Shown here: piece by piece, positions 1 through 10,714 of the stretch
Layout: each line of letters opens with the position of its first letter
Position numbering within the stretch: the stretch's first letter is position 1
Assembly: GCF_019649055.1 (NCBI RefSeq)
Contig: NW_026570271.1
Span: 186,001 to 250,000, forward strand
DNA length: 64,000 nucleotides
Direction: 5' to 3'
Origin: Paramacrobiotus metropolitanus
Lineage: Eukaryota; Tardigrada; Eutardigrada; Parachela; Macrobiotidae
Program-made: the position numbers and the translations under genes
Notes under the pieces: model-generated
The model's input: the letters and a program-made list of their open reading frames with translations, nothing else
Database searches by the model: none
What the model was told of the DNA's origin: nothing

Positions 1-2590
1 AAGGTGCAATAAAGGCCATAATGGGTTTGCTACCGGACGATACCCAAAAATCCGAATTTCGACTAACAAAACAAAAGAAAACAAAAGAAAATCCTATTGA
101 GATTTGAGGTTAGTAAGCGCGACCCTTTGCAGCAGCAGGGCGAAATCACGGCGCCGTAGACTGCTATCATACGGTCTAATTTGAATAAATTTCCTCCACC
201 ATGCCGAGTAGGCTCACAACAGAGACGGGTCAACAGCTGACCTCTTTCTTACGGCTAGTTACCCGGCCGAGTTAATGGAGTACGCAGCGGTTTACTCGGG
301 AAATAACCAATTACTCTGCCCATGCGTGAGCAGCTTTGTTATAATAGAATCCCTTGTCTTGTAATTACCAGCCAAGGGATCACAGCCCGCAAACGTTAAC
401 AAGCAAAAATGTAGAATTTGTTAATTATAATAACACTTTGCTGCTACCGACTGACTACGTTTGTAACTGATGCAGATCTTGTTCGACAAACAAATCCTTA
501 TTCAGGTGTCAACACGCCCTGTTATTCAGGTATTATCTTGCCTCTTAGCTAGCTGAACGAGAACTAACTTACGTACTTTATATGTCGCTGTTGTACACCA
601 GTATACCTAAGTTGATAGGTAACCGAATAAAATGTAAAGTATAGCAGGCCCCTCTATTCCACGATCGGTACAGAGTAGGTTGGATACTTCGGCGCCCCAT
701 TAACGCAGCTCGGCTGTTTTGGCATTAATTAGCGCATTTGTAACATAATACAGTTTTCTATAATTTACTCGTAAGTTTGCAATATTTGATTGCAGGATAA
801 ACTTCTTTTTATAACGAAAATCATAAAAGAAAACAGTAACAATTTTGAAACGGTTCCAAATTAGCTAACCTTTTATACTGTCACACCGAGCGGTTGTAAG
901 TTTTTTCAAGTACCGGAAGTCCCAGATTTTTCTCCGTATCAAAAAAAGTTTCAGCTTGAAGTTTTCAGTGAGATATTAATCGCGTTATATGGGAAAGGAA
1001 TTTCCACAAGAGTTCAGGCTAGCATGAATGTAATAATTTCACGCCATTGTCTTTACCGTCCTGCTTCGGCCGTTTGAAAAAGTCGTTTCAATTGCCTTTG
1101 CCGTTTAGTAACCGTGAAAGTTTAAAGTACCGTCGACACATTGCCGTTTTCAGGCTTTTCAGGGTTTTTACTGCAAGTTCGCACATAGTTGAAAACGCGA
1201 GAAAAAGCACAAAATCTAAGTCAGAAGAGTACGCAAGAACGATGTTTCCGGCGCACTGCTGTTAACGTTGACAGTGCTGGCGTCGGCGTCAACAACCACT
1301 ACTTTTGTCGTTTTTCATTACGCTTTCTTCTGCTCGGTTTTTTTCGGCCGCCATTAAGTTTGGCCACATCACACTCCGCACTTCCGTTTGCACCTACTCG
1401 TGAACAAAATTCAGCCCCAGCGAAGCTGCTTCTCTGCTGCTCTTCTTCAATCAAAATTTTGCTGATAATTTGCTGGTAAAGTATATGTATGTACATTTTT
1501 ATACAACCACATCCTCCGGAAAGCCTATATTTTTTTGTCAGATTATATCTGAAAACGATTAGAGCATCTTATTTCCAGCACCTCTGCTGCTTTCGGAGCG
1601 CTACAAGGTTGACATTTGTGGGTTAATCTGTCAAAAAGTTGCTTAAATTTCTTTGTCGCCCCTAAAAAACCTATGTAAGAAAACACAGGTTTATTACATA
1701 CATACTCTATGTAATAAATCTAGGAAACATCAGAAGGAAAACATGTAGTACATATTACCTCGGTTTATTACATAACCTGCGTAATAAAACTGAGAAAACA
1801 TACGAAAAGATACAAAAACCTAAGAAAACACAAGAGTAACAAAAACATAAGGCAAACGTAAGAAGATACTAAAATCTGCTACAAATTTTTCGTTCTAAAC
1901 TTCTAATATGTACATTGTCAGAGCGCTGGTCATTCTTCTTCGAGGCCGACGTTACCAGAGAATACGTGCAAAATATACCGCGCTATTAATAAGTTTGCTT
2001 ACTAAACATTACTTGAGTTACTTCCGCTTTATAAAGAATTCTACGGACAGCGCGAAGTTTATTTGATTACCAGCCAATGTAGTATGTATATTGGGTGCAG
2101 CCGTCATTGTTAATGAACAAACAAACGGTTAGCTAGACGGCAAAAATTCGTATGATACCCGCAACTAAAAGTATAGTATGACCTCGAAAAAGTCTCAAAA
2201 TCACGACGCTAATATGTAATTAAGCAGGAGAATAACTTTTGTACAGCGCATCTGCTCGAGCCCCTTTTTAACTGGTACATAATATAAAAAGTAATCAACT
2301 GCAAAATATATTCGCACCGTTACGGCTGTCTTCTGTGAGCAATTCATTATCCTTATGAGATACCGAGGAAGTAGGTACGGTGTGTTCACTATGTCTAGCA
2401 ACGGTATTTCCGGGAGCGGGAACCGAGGCCGCGCGTGTTCGTTTGGATTCTCGGTTGCGGTGGCTTTTGGTAGGCCTCGAGGGCTCGGACGTGGAAGTAG
2501 TGGATGCATCTGGCCATGCAGTATCAAAAAGCAGATTGCGTGGGCCGAATGTGAGGAGACTGCGGGCACGAGCCGTCTAAAAGTCCACTG
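1..2590. other. Intergenic region, no gene recognised
   Basis: Only short open frames occur here and none resembles a known protein or a module of the local gene family. It holds a degenerate AAGAAAAC/AAACCT repeat tract (1665-1875) and, at about 1035-1130, a stretch resembling the terminal repeat of the 52.8-53.2 kb element (shared CCTTTGCCGTT and AACCGT blocks). The rest is AT-rich and without visible structure. Confidence 0.6.
1665..1875. repeat. Degenerate AAGAAAAC/GTAATAAA tract
   Basis: Irregularly spaced copies of CTAAGAAAACA, AGAAAACAT and GTAATAAA recur through the stretch, including two copies of GGTTTATTACATA. A similar AAGAAAAC/AAACCTA tract occurs at 55150-55380 and a few units at 19265-19295. 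Unit length is not constant, so this is a cryptically simple repeat and not a clean satellite. Confidence 0.45.
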
Positions 2591-2596
2591 TCGTGG

Positions 2597-2697
2597 TCAT
2601 ATTGGACACAGGTACTCTCCGCCAAAGAAGTCATCAAAGTGATCCAGTTGCGGCTCGCCATGATGGCTAACCTCGGGTAAATCAGGGCTGTTTATGT
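2597..2697 (-). CDS. FDD-module exon (3' exon of the copy-1 block)
   Basis: This short exon follows a splice acceptor (TTTGCAG at about 2698-2704, minus strand). In phase 1 it reads SPDLPEVSHHGEPQLDHF followed by DDFFGGEY and stops at 2597-2599. The EVSxxGExQLDxFDDFFGG signature is the module shared with exons at 28.9, 41.5, 43.4, 53.4, 55.8, 59.3 and 60.3 kb. It lies downstream of a phase-1 donor-like GTACGT at about 3018 in the ZSW pseudogene. It stops soon after the core motif, whereas longer copies run on for about 80 residues or more. Function unknown. It may be a terminal exon or a decayed one. Confidence 0.5.
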
Positions 2698-2958
2698 CTG
2701 CAAATTGAAACAAACGATTCGCGAAATAAGAAGTACTGCGTGCCAGCGTACGTCAATGATATCGTCCGTCAGCAGTTCGTCAGTAAATAATAAACAATTG
2801 ATAATAAATTTTTTGTAAGTCTTTGCATTTTGCCAACAGTGCAGCTCGCTGCCGGAAAATATTTACAAAATGTTAACGAGTTTGCGTTTTTGACGGAAAA
2901 GTATCTAATCGTCAGAACTTTTGACAGGCAAAAATGCCAGAGATCATGTTTTGTGCTT

Positions 2959-4084
2959 CTACAGAGTAAACAAAAGACTGCGCCATATATGTTTATTTGG
3001 TATTTTAGCATTAGCTCGTTTAACCCACGTACAAGCTTGGCTTCTTCCGTAATCCGACTTTATCATTGCTTCCGGGGTGCTCTTCGAACCTTTTTGAAAT
3101 AATACTTCTTCGATGTGACCGGCAGATAAATGAATACCCGCTGAGATCCTTTCAGTGTCGTCACGCACCGAGGTTTGATCATTACTGAAACTGCAGCCTT
3201 GGCGGTTTTTGTTGCCTGGATCACCATGTTGCAGTGCCTTCAGTTCGGAGCCACGAAATCCATGCACTGTGTATTCACTATCTTCCTGGCTATATGGCGG
3301 TGGCTGGACGACCTTCTCTTCCCCCACATTATCCGATTCTGGCTGTTGTGGTTCGACAATCTCCATGCATGTGTCGTTTGGCGCACATTCATCCGATGAG
3401 ATTGCTTCCTTGCTGGGCATTTTCTGCGGCTGTTCAAGAGTTGATTCGCTTGTTTTAGGTTTTTTCTTAGTGCAAACCCATGACAGTCCCTCCTCATGCA
3501 TTTCCATAACAACAGTAATTGTTTTCTTCTGCTGGCAAATTTGTTGATAGCGTTCCCGTCTTTTATCGTTTTCAGTTCGTCCGTTTTTTAACGGCTTTTG
3601 TGTTAGAGTTACGGCTTTGCCGCTTCGCGTCCGTGCTTGATTCGCTGTTGCAACGGCTGGCGCTCGCGATTCTAGACGTTCACGGACTGCTATTATTTGT
3701 TCCGGATCTCGGTTTTCAGGATGATTATGTCGCAGATTCTTCTTCGTAACAATCAGATGATGAGCGCTCAGCCTTGCCGCTACAGTTAATCCGGCGTCGC
3801 AATTTTTTTTTCGGGCATATTGGAATCCTGTGGCGGACACAGACATATTCAACGGACTCATATTGCAGGACCGAAAATTTTGGATTGCCGCCATCCAGCA
3901 TCTTCGATCGATGAATAAGAAACGTTTGAAAGGTTTTCTTTTGGTACTCTTTAAAGGCTTCATCAAACATTTGCCACGAGAGGAAGCGATCCGACAGTTC
4001 GCAACTATTTGACACAACTGAGTCACCGCTACTGGTTTGCACCAGATTTTCCTCGTGATCGGAGGAGATAGAAGATTGTTCCAT
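2959..4084 (-). pseudogene. ZSWIM3-like zinc-binding domain gene, frameshifted (copy 1)
   Basis: From ATG at 4084 the frame reads MEQSSISSDHEENLV and then a region (FDEAFKEYQ...YESVEYVCV) resembling the FAR1/FLYWCH-like N-terminal domain of ZSWIM3-type proteins. Near 3815-3830 about 30 nt present in copy 2 are missing and the reading moves to another frame, which continues FQYARKKNCDAG, HHLIVTKK and HNHPENRD, the expected Cys and His-x-His end of the domain. The remainder is charged, has only a vestige of the last HTH unit (RYQQICQQKK) and ends in the family tail with a donor-like CTTGTACGTG near 3018. The upstream splice acceptor seen in copy 2 (TTTTAG) is altered by one base here. Frame loss plus acceptor change suggest a pseudogene. 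An undetected intron at the break is the alternative. Confidence 0.65.
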
Positions 4085-4466
4085 GGACTCAAAATGTAGG
4101 ATTGCAATAAGTAAGAGTAGATGCTTCAGTTTAACGAATTTATGTGCAAACGAGCGGTTATTATTTCAGAACCGGCTCTGGGAATTCAACCGCAATGGAC
4201 CTGTTGAAAGCGCCTTATTTAATAAATTAATTACTCAATTTTTTAAACCGCTTACCGATTGGCTAGTTGCAACACATTTTTGTCCAACGGTACTTTATTT
4301 GCGCGCATATACGTAGTTAATTACATCGTTTGGAAAAGTTATATATGCTTTATATGAAATTATATCACGTAAGCCGTCAAGATTATATGATCTCTAAAGG
4401 CCAAAAATGGTTGTGGTATCGACGTAATGAATAAACGTATAAAATCATACTTCTGAAGAAATAGGA

Positions 4467-4505
4467 ATAGCCTGTTATCACCATAAAGCGGTGATACCAG
4501 GCTAT
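4467..4505. other. Stem-loop
   Basis: Interrupted inverted repeat: ATAGCCT, TT, ATCACC, a 7-nt loop, GGTGAT, ACC, AGGCTAT. It lies in the non-coding stretch between the ZSW and HTH genes of copy 1. The matching place in copy 2 (about 30130-30160) keeps only part of it. No role is assigned. Confidence 0.5.
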
Positions 4506-4740
4506 GGCGGTGTAAAGGAACATCTGAAAAGAAGTGATGCAAAATACAGATATTACGCAAAGCCGATATTCTACGCGCAGCCGAGAAATATGGATTTTTT
4601 ATAGTTAAAAACTGAACAGTTTGCCTTTGACAATTGTTAATGTCAACATTTTTAACCACTGATATTACTCATGAACAAGCGTCTATGCCTGTCGCTTGTG
4701 CATGAGTAATTCGCCCAATGCTCAGTTTCGTATTTTGGTA

Positions 4741-5993
4741 TTAACTACGTATATCAAGGAACGTACCAGCTGGAATGCCCTCGAAATCCGAACTCATTAT
4801 TGCTTGCGATATGTCCTTGGGTGCCTTTCTAATAGCTTCGTCTTCAATGATTTTGGCAGATATCTGTGCACTCAGATTTGCTGTGATTCTTTCGTTGTGG
4901 TCTGACGTAGAGTTGTTGTAGCAGCCAAAATAACAGACTGGTTTGTGTTTTTTGCCTGCATCACCATGTTGAATGCCCTTCAATCTAATCGACCTTCGAC
5001 TTCTTTGTTCTGTATTATTGTGGCTGTCCTCACTAGCTGGCGGTGACTGAACGACTTTCTCTCCCTCGACATCACCATATCTTATGTTCTTCAATCTAGC
5101 CGACCTTCGACATCTTGGTATTGTATCGCCGAGGCGGTTCTTACAGGCTGACGGCGTCTGAACCACTTCCTCTGCTACGACATCATCGGATTCCAAAGCG
5201 GGATGGTCGACAGTGGGTGCGTTGATCAGCGGACCTGCACTCGATGTGGTCGGTTCTTGACTGGGCGTTTCCAGCAATTGTTTTAGTCTGGCCCAGTTTA
5301 TTTTGAGCTGCTGCCTTATGATATTCCCTGAAATTCCCTCTGCCTGCAGTTTCAGGACAGCAGTTCTCTGCTCCTGGTATTTTTGTCGGCATCGTTCCCG
5401 ATAGCTTCTCTGTTTGTCATTTTGAATTACAGCAGCTACGGTATCAGCTGTCACGTTAACGTCGCACACGATCTGCGATCTTGAGAAGCCGCGATGGAAC
5501 AAATCGAGGATAGTTTTCCTTTGCTCTTCGGTCAGTTCGGCCAAGCGTTGCATTCGTTTCACGGTCGACCTACACATATTATTGAACTGCCTTGCAATTT
5601 GGGCAATATTATATTTTGCTTCATCTGCTTGCTGCAGGATTTCCTTCTTCTCGTCATCACTCCGCTTCTTTTGTAGGGAAGAATTTTTCCTAGCGAGGAA
5701 ATTTTTCAGTTGAATCAAACCGATACCCACGCGTTCCGCGATATCCTTCCGAGGGTAGCCAGCGTGGCGTAGTTTCCAGATCAGCCGTCGTTTTTTCTTA
5801 TCGATTCGTCCGTTGTTTGGCGGCTTTTGTATTTCGACGTGACTGCTGCCAACAGTGTCTTTGTTCCGCGGCTTTCGAAGCCGTGCGTTAAGATTCTTCG
5901 ATCCAGTTCTTCCTTAAAATCGAGGCGATCTACTTCCGTTGCAAGCATCTGATTTATAAACGTGGACTTACCGGCTCTAGTGTTAGTAGCCAT
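4741..5993 (-). CDS. Multi-HTH protein B1 (two exons)
   Basis: The model uses ATG at 5993 (MATNTRAG), donor GCCG/GTAAGTCC at 5972/5971, a 59-nt intron and acceptor TTTTAAG/GAAG, with exon 2 from 5912. The joined frame is open to the stop at 4741, 397 residues. Four helix-turn-helix units follow one another: RRLIWKLRHAGY...IAERVGI, EILQQADEAKY...IARQFN, RKTILDLFHRGFS...VCDVN and TAVLKLQAEGIS...RQQLK. Two acidic repeats each end in RRSARLK or RRSIRLK, then a tail ...SQAIMSSD. A GTACGT near the 3' end (4761-4766) is conserved in other family members and may be a phase-1 donor, so the last residues could differ. Paralogue of 30417-31858. Probably a nuclear DNA-binding protein; target and role unknown. 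Start and intron are supported only by conservation between the two copies. Confidence 0.72.
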
Positions 5994-6091
5994 GTCGATA
6001 TCAATGATGGGGTCTGCCTAATTTTTTCTGTTTGGTTGGATCGGTTTCGCATTCGAATCACTGTGACAGTGGCTGGAAAATGAAGAAATAA

Positions 6092-6431
6092 TGGCAGGGG
6101 GTAAAACGTGGCGTTGGCACCTGCCAGTGGCACTGCCAATGGCATGGCGAGCGATAAAACCTGGAGGCTCTGGCAACTGGCAAACGATAAAACCTGGCAG
6201 ATGCCACATAAAATGTGGCACATTTAATAAGCGGGCGAACGTCGGAGCGCTTGGTCAACTGTAGAGTTCTGCAGTTTTGCCAGTGCCCTGAGTACAGGCA
6301 GTTTATTTGTAAAGAAACAGCACTGGCCATGAACGAAGTGCTTAAACAAGCACCGGCATACAAGATTTCAAAAGGTCACTTTGCATCTTGCCGTTTGCGC
6401 AAATTACCGTAATAAAAAAGAATTACCAGAC
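6092..6431 (+). repeat. 340-bp dispersed repeat, copy 1
   Basis: Near-identical to the reverse complement of 10375-10714. It begins TGGCAGGGGGTAAAACG and ends GAATTACCAGAC and is rich in TGCCA/TGGCA motifs. The ends are not inverted repeats and I find no clear target-site duplication, so the class is unknown. It abuts the end of the segmental duplication. The open frames inside it are incidental, since they occur in both copies and match nothing. Confidence 0.85.
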
Positions 6432-6600
6432 AAGTTTAGAATACAATGGTGGCACTTACTGAAGGTGCACCGTTGGAATGTTATTTGCGAATTGCGGTTG
6501 AACTTGGTTCTTTAACCGGCAATAAATGGGGTACAGTACAGTACTAAAAATATCCTAAACAACCAGGCCTAAAGCGTTCAGGGCATTACAAGTATAGTAC

Positions 6601-6650
6601 AAGGCATTTCAACTTACAAGTACAGCTGTACTTGTAAGTTGAAATGCCTT
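6601..6650. repeat. Perfect 50-bp palindrome
   Basis: The first 25 bases (AAGGCATTTC...TACAG) are exactly the reverse complement of the next 25, with no spacer. Part of the arm (TGTAAGTTGAA) is repeated once more directly downstream. It may be a collapsed inverted-repeat element or an extrusion-prone site. Confidence 0.9.
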
Positions 6651-7398
6651 TGTAAGTTGAACTGCAGTTCAATAGTACAGGATGTCTACCGGTAACACAG
6701 TGAATGACGTAGCAGCAAAAATTTAAGTTTTATTGCTTCAAAGTAATTTGCCATATGCGGACTGCGTGTTCTTGTTCTTACTCATATAGCAGAGCTCTTA
6801 AACTATAATCTTATGTAGAAGCACAGAACCATGATAGAACACTCGAAGCTGAAACGCTTTGCTGTTATTATCTGTGCACTTGTTGCACAACTTAGCATGC
6901 GAAGATTATCTGAAATTGCTATTTTGCACCAATTTCTTGTTAATAAATTAAGGAAGTACGAATGCTTTGCAACAAAAATGTAGTACAGTAATAACATGAC
7001 TAGCGGATGGTTCCTAATCACAACATCTCTATGCACTGGATGCAAAAATGATTACGAATAACTCAATAAATACTCCAAGTACAGTATTTCATGTTTTGGA
7101 ATCAGTTAGGCCTAGGCGGCATCCCTAAATAACGCCAACATTTGCCAATTTCACCCCCTCCTTCCCCTGCGATACGTTTTTTGTAATATCGAGATAAGGC
7201 AAATAGAATTGTCAGACGCTCCTGCTCCTGCCAATTCGCGTCACGGACTTTATGGATGCCGCCTGAAGTATTGTTATGCAACGCTGGGAACAAAATCATC
7301 CAACACCACAGCTTTCTTAAAATCATGCATACACAATAGCGCCGATAATTACTAATGTAAACACCAATAATTAGCGGCGCCATTACTTGTATCACTTC

Positions 7399-7453
7399 TA
7401 CATTATCAGCGTGAAATGTACTCCTACGTAGTACATTTCACGCTAATAATGTA
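7399..7453. repeat. 24-bp-arm hairpin
   Basis: The arms TACATTATC-AGCGTGAAATG and their partner match over 24 bp with one mismatch around a 7-nt centre (CCTACGT). Arm AGCGTGAAATGTACT (7408-7422) pairs perfectly with 7430-7444. Confidence 0.8.
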
Positions 7454-7688
7454 CATGTAATACCAACCGACTTGTAAAAATGTCCAGTTACCACTTACCA
7501 GTATCGTACAAAATTTAAACCACATACAGAAGTGGAGTGTGTTTAAACTTCTTGAAACCTTTAAGGTGAAAACTGAAAAGCTGTCAAATGTCAATAATAG
7601 ACTAACAGAGGTTCAAGCATCAATTAAGCTGCTTGTTATTTATTACTTACGCAAATTGGCATAGTAGTGGAATATTGAGAACAGAATA

Positions 7689-8635
7689 GTTAGGCTCAAA
7701 AAATTCAGTCATGAAGATTTCAGCGAAGGAAATCTATGACACACGCTTAAAAAAATCGAACTTTGAACCTTAACAAACATCAAATAACCGCACGGCAATG
7801 ATGCATCACATATCTGCATCGAGCGGGCAATTTTGGGAGGGCAAAAACATGCGAGATTTTGCTTTACGGTGAGCTTTCATTCTAGTCTGTAACTTTACTT
7901 TGCAGTTTGCACCTTACTGCTGTCTATAAGACTCTATATATTGCCTACCGAATTCAGTGCTTCAAATTAATTAAAAAAGATACTGTAATTAACGATTAAA
8001 TTTAAAACAGTTAATTAACGCTACCAGTTGCAAGTTAATAAACGCCAGCCGGTCAGCGAATTGATCAATACTCTGTACGCCATTTATCCGCAAACTTTTT
8101 AATTCTAATGAACCCGTAATTAATTAATTATTTTAATTAGACATTTTAACACGTCGTGGTAACTTATAAGTTGAGACTTATGCGCCCTACGCGCACTTTC
8201 TGGTTTACGCTACCAGAATGTTTTTGGATGAGCAATTAACACTAATTATAATGTTATTAATTAGTTATTAAGATTGTGCACGTAGCAGTGTCGATGATAC
8301 CCTATAGGCGTTAGCATTACTTATTAAAGGATAATTATTGAAGTGTACGGTTACGGTATATCGCAGTGAAATGTAAGCATTAAAACGTGTGCATATGAGC
8401 TTGTATGAGAAATATCCAGATTGGCGACTTTGACGCTCGAATATGCTACTCTCGAGTAGCTTTTTCTAAAGCAAGATTTATGAATATTTGGGCGTGGATA
8501 CAAACGTGCAAAAGACACATCATCGTGATATGGACCAGTTATGAGCGCTTATCTTATCTCGTGCGTTACTCAGCTTTTGCAGAATTCTCACAATTGACAG
8601 GATTTACTAAATTTTCGGTCTATCTTGAACCGGAC
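7689..8635 (+). mobile_element. 947-bp TA-flanked non-autonomous DNA element, copy 1
   Basis: It matches the reverse complement of 35808-36782 over its whole length with many substitutions and small indels. Both copies are bounded by TA, and the ends are imperfect inverted repeats (GTTAGGCTCAA against GTCCGGTTCAA), as expected for a Tc1/mariner-type insertion. No transposase frame survives. The interior is rich in TTAATTAA. Class inference rests on the TA flanks and ends only. Confidence 0.65.
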
Positions 8636-10374
8636 TAATGATAGAAACTTTTACTCGAATTTATTTTACGTAATGCTTCCCGCGAGGACCCTATCCTACT
8701 TGATGGAGTGCATATTCTATAGAACTGACTAAACGTCAACTTGGCATGTGTCGGAATTGTTAGGCCGCACGCCGCACAATACAAACAGCGTCGCACTCAG
8801 ACTCATAAAAACAGGTCAGATGCAGAAGTTCCGACTTAACGGTCAAATTTAATATTAACGTACGCACTACGCGCACTGGCAAAAAGAATCTATGGTTTGG
8901 GCTCATCTGCTTGTCGCATGAATGATAATCGGCTTTATGTACACCCTACAGTCCCCACTACAACGGGCAAAATAATCAGCCGGCAAAACAAAAAGATAAA
9001 GCAGGATGTATGTATGTGAAGCACAGGATGTATTCATATGTGAACTGTGAATGTAATCTACGTGGCGCCGGTTTTTTTTGTAATAACAGTGCTCACATAA
9101 TTAAATAACAGTGCTGACATAATTAAAACACTCAACCGAGCAGGCCTCAGTACGACTCGTAGACTGAAAATAAAGATTATAACACCGTTTACCCTTCTCG
9201 GCCTGGCTTGTAGTTTGCAGTCAAAGCATTATTGATGAGCGTGTTAAAAAAGCGCGGCTACATTTATTAACTGTAATTTTCTCTTCAGAAATGACAACGT
9301 TAATAAAGTCAATCAGTTATAGCAATAGTCAATCAGTTATAGTTTCTCTTCCAGTCCGAAACTGTTTATCGTGAATCATACTCACGGAGTGTTATTAGGT
9401 ACGTGACTATGTCTAATTGGCATTACAGTGTTCGACATTTTGAAAAACTCAATAATTTTTAACTGCGAAAATACGAGCACCAGTAACATTACCATTCAGT
9501 ATAAGTTTTTGATCGGTAAACATGCAGCTTATAGTGGTGTCGTTATAAATGATTTTTTATGTACATTTAACTCCGCGATCAGTTTAGTTGTTATGGACTA
9601 TGTTATTTCAGTTACCTTAATCAGCGATATTGCGTACTGTATTTCTCATCCAGGTCAGTCAGACGATATGCAGACGATTAACGCCTAAATTGAAAACTAA
9701 TGTTTCATCACGTAAATTAATAACAGCAGAAATAAGCGGGCTTATCACAGAGAACATTTTATTTAAATTACCCGAAACAGATCACGTTATGTAAGCTGGT
9801 AAGCAGAACAAAAATACGAAAATGGTACTGCCGCTCTCGAGTAGTACAACATAAATCATGTAAATACATTACATAGTCATTCCTGAATAGTCTAAAACGG
9901 AGAATGGTACTAGTGCAATGGTACTAAAAAAAATTAATTTTGACTAAATATGCGTATAATTTTGCATACTGTTTTGTACAGCATTGTACGTGTACGGTGT
10001 ACTCTATAGTGCAATGTTGTGTACGGCTATCCAAAAAATGAATTGGAAAATTAGTTTGATGAACTAATAAATCTGTTCCAACTTTTATTTTACCGGTTGT
10101 TTCCATAACAGCAAGCCAGTTATGTTTCGGGTTTGAATAATGATAGAAGTATTTATCTAAATCATTGTCGGGGGTACAATTTAAACCACCAATTTTCCAC
10201 ATGCGCACTGCTGCGCATTACAGTGCATATGCATAAATGTGTTAGCTGCCAGCATACGATGATTAACTGCTTATGTTGAATATGTTCACAACTTCACATC
10301 TATCATTTAATTCGATTGCGACGCATATTACAGCGACGTGCCTTCAGAAAGTGCAGCGGTTGTACTTTTAACGC
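8636..10374. other. Gene-poor stretch
   Basis: No convincing gene. Small local duplications occur at about 9070-9130 (AACAGTGCTnACATAATTAAA twice) and 9305-9345 (GTCAATCAGTTATAG twice). One minus-strand frame at 9924-10202 is listed separately. Confidence 0.5.
9924..10202 (-). CDS. Small hypothetical ORF
   Basis: An ATG-initiated frame of about 92 residues starting MWKIGGLNCTPDNDLDKYF, with a mixed composition that looks more protein-like than the surrounding chance frames. I recognise no family and it has no paralogue in the window. It could be a fragment of a transposon gene or chance. No promoter or splice evidence. Confidence 0.2.
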   Translation of the reverse strand: MWKIGGLNCTPDNDLDKYFYHYSNPKHNWLAVMETTGKIKVGTDLLVHQTNFPIHFLDSRTQHCTIEYTVHVQCCTKQYAKLYAYLVKINFF

Positions 10375-10714
10375 GTCTGGTAATTCTTTTTTATTACGGT
10401 AATTTGCGCAAACGGCAAGATGCAAAGTGACCTTTTGAAATTTTGTATGCCGGCGCTTGTTTAGGCACTTCGTTCATGGCCAGTGCTGTTTCTTTACAAA
10501 TAAACTGCCTGTACTCAGGGCACTGGCAAAACTGCAGAACTCTACAGTTGACCAAGCGCTCCGACGTTCGCCCGCTTATTAAATGTGCCACATTTTATGT
10601 GGCATCTGCCAGGTTTTATCGTTTGCCAGTTGCCAGAGCCTCCAGGTTTTATCGCTTGCCATGCCATTGGCAGTGCCACTGGCAGGTGCCAACGCCACGT
10701 TTTACCCCCTGCCA
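10375..10714 (-). repeat. 340-bp dispersed repeat, copy 2 (inverted)
   Basis: Reverse-complement copy of 6092-6431 with few substitutions. The two copies enclose 3.9 kb of unrelated DNA. Both boundaries coincide (GTCTGGTAATTC and CCCCCTGCCA), so it is a discrete unit and not a chance remainder of a longer inversion. Confidence 0.85.

Larger units (their letters stand above)
2640..6075 (+). repeat. Segmental duplication, copy 1 (pair of 29170-31950)
   Basis: From about 2640 to 6075 the sequence matches 29170-31950 in the same orientation: the ATTCGCGAAATAAGAAGTA block, the ZSW exon, the non-coding stretch upstream of it (TTGCAACACATTTTTGTCC) and the whole HTH gene with its small first exon. 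Copy 1 keeps about 0.85 kb (roughly 2900-3745) that is deleted from copy 2. Homology ends near 6075/31950, close to the 340-bp repeat at 6092. Confidence 0.85.
6432..7688. other. Gene-free stretch with palindromes
   Basis: No gene recognised. It contains a perfect 50-bp palindrome (6601-6650) and a long hairpin (7399-7453). Short open frames on the minus strand (6803-7045, 7102-7395) have no recognisable domain and no paralogue in the window. Confidence 0.5.

Noticed and set aside
5781-5993. 70-residue frame continuing from MATNTRAG without splicing
   Set aside because: Conserved in both copies, but strong GTAAGT and TTTTAAG borders and in-frame joining to the HTH array favour an intron; kept only as a finding on possible retention.
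6018-6412. Several overlapping frames in the 340-bp repeat
   Set aside because: They recur in the inverted copy at 10.4-10.8 kb only because the DNA is repeated, and match nothing.
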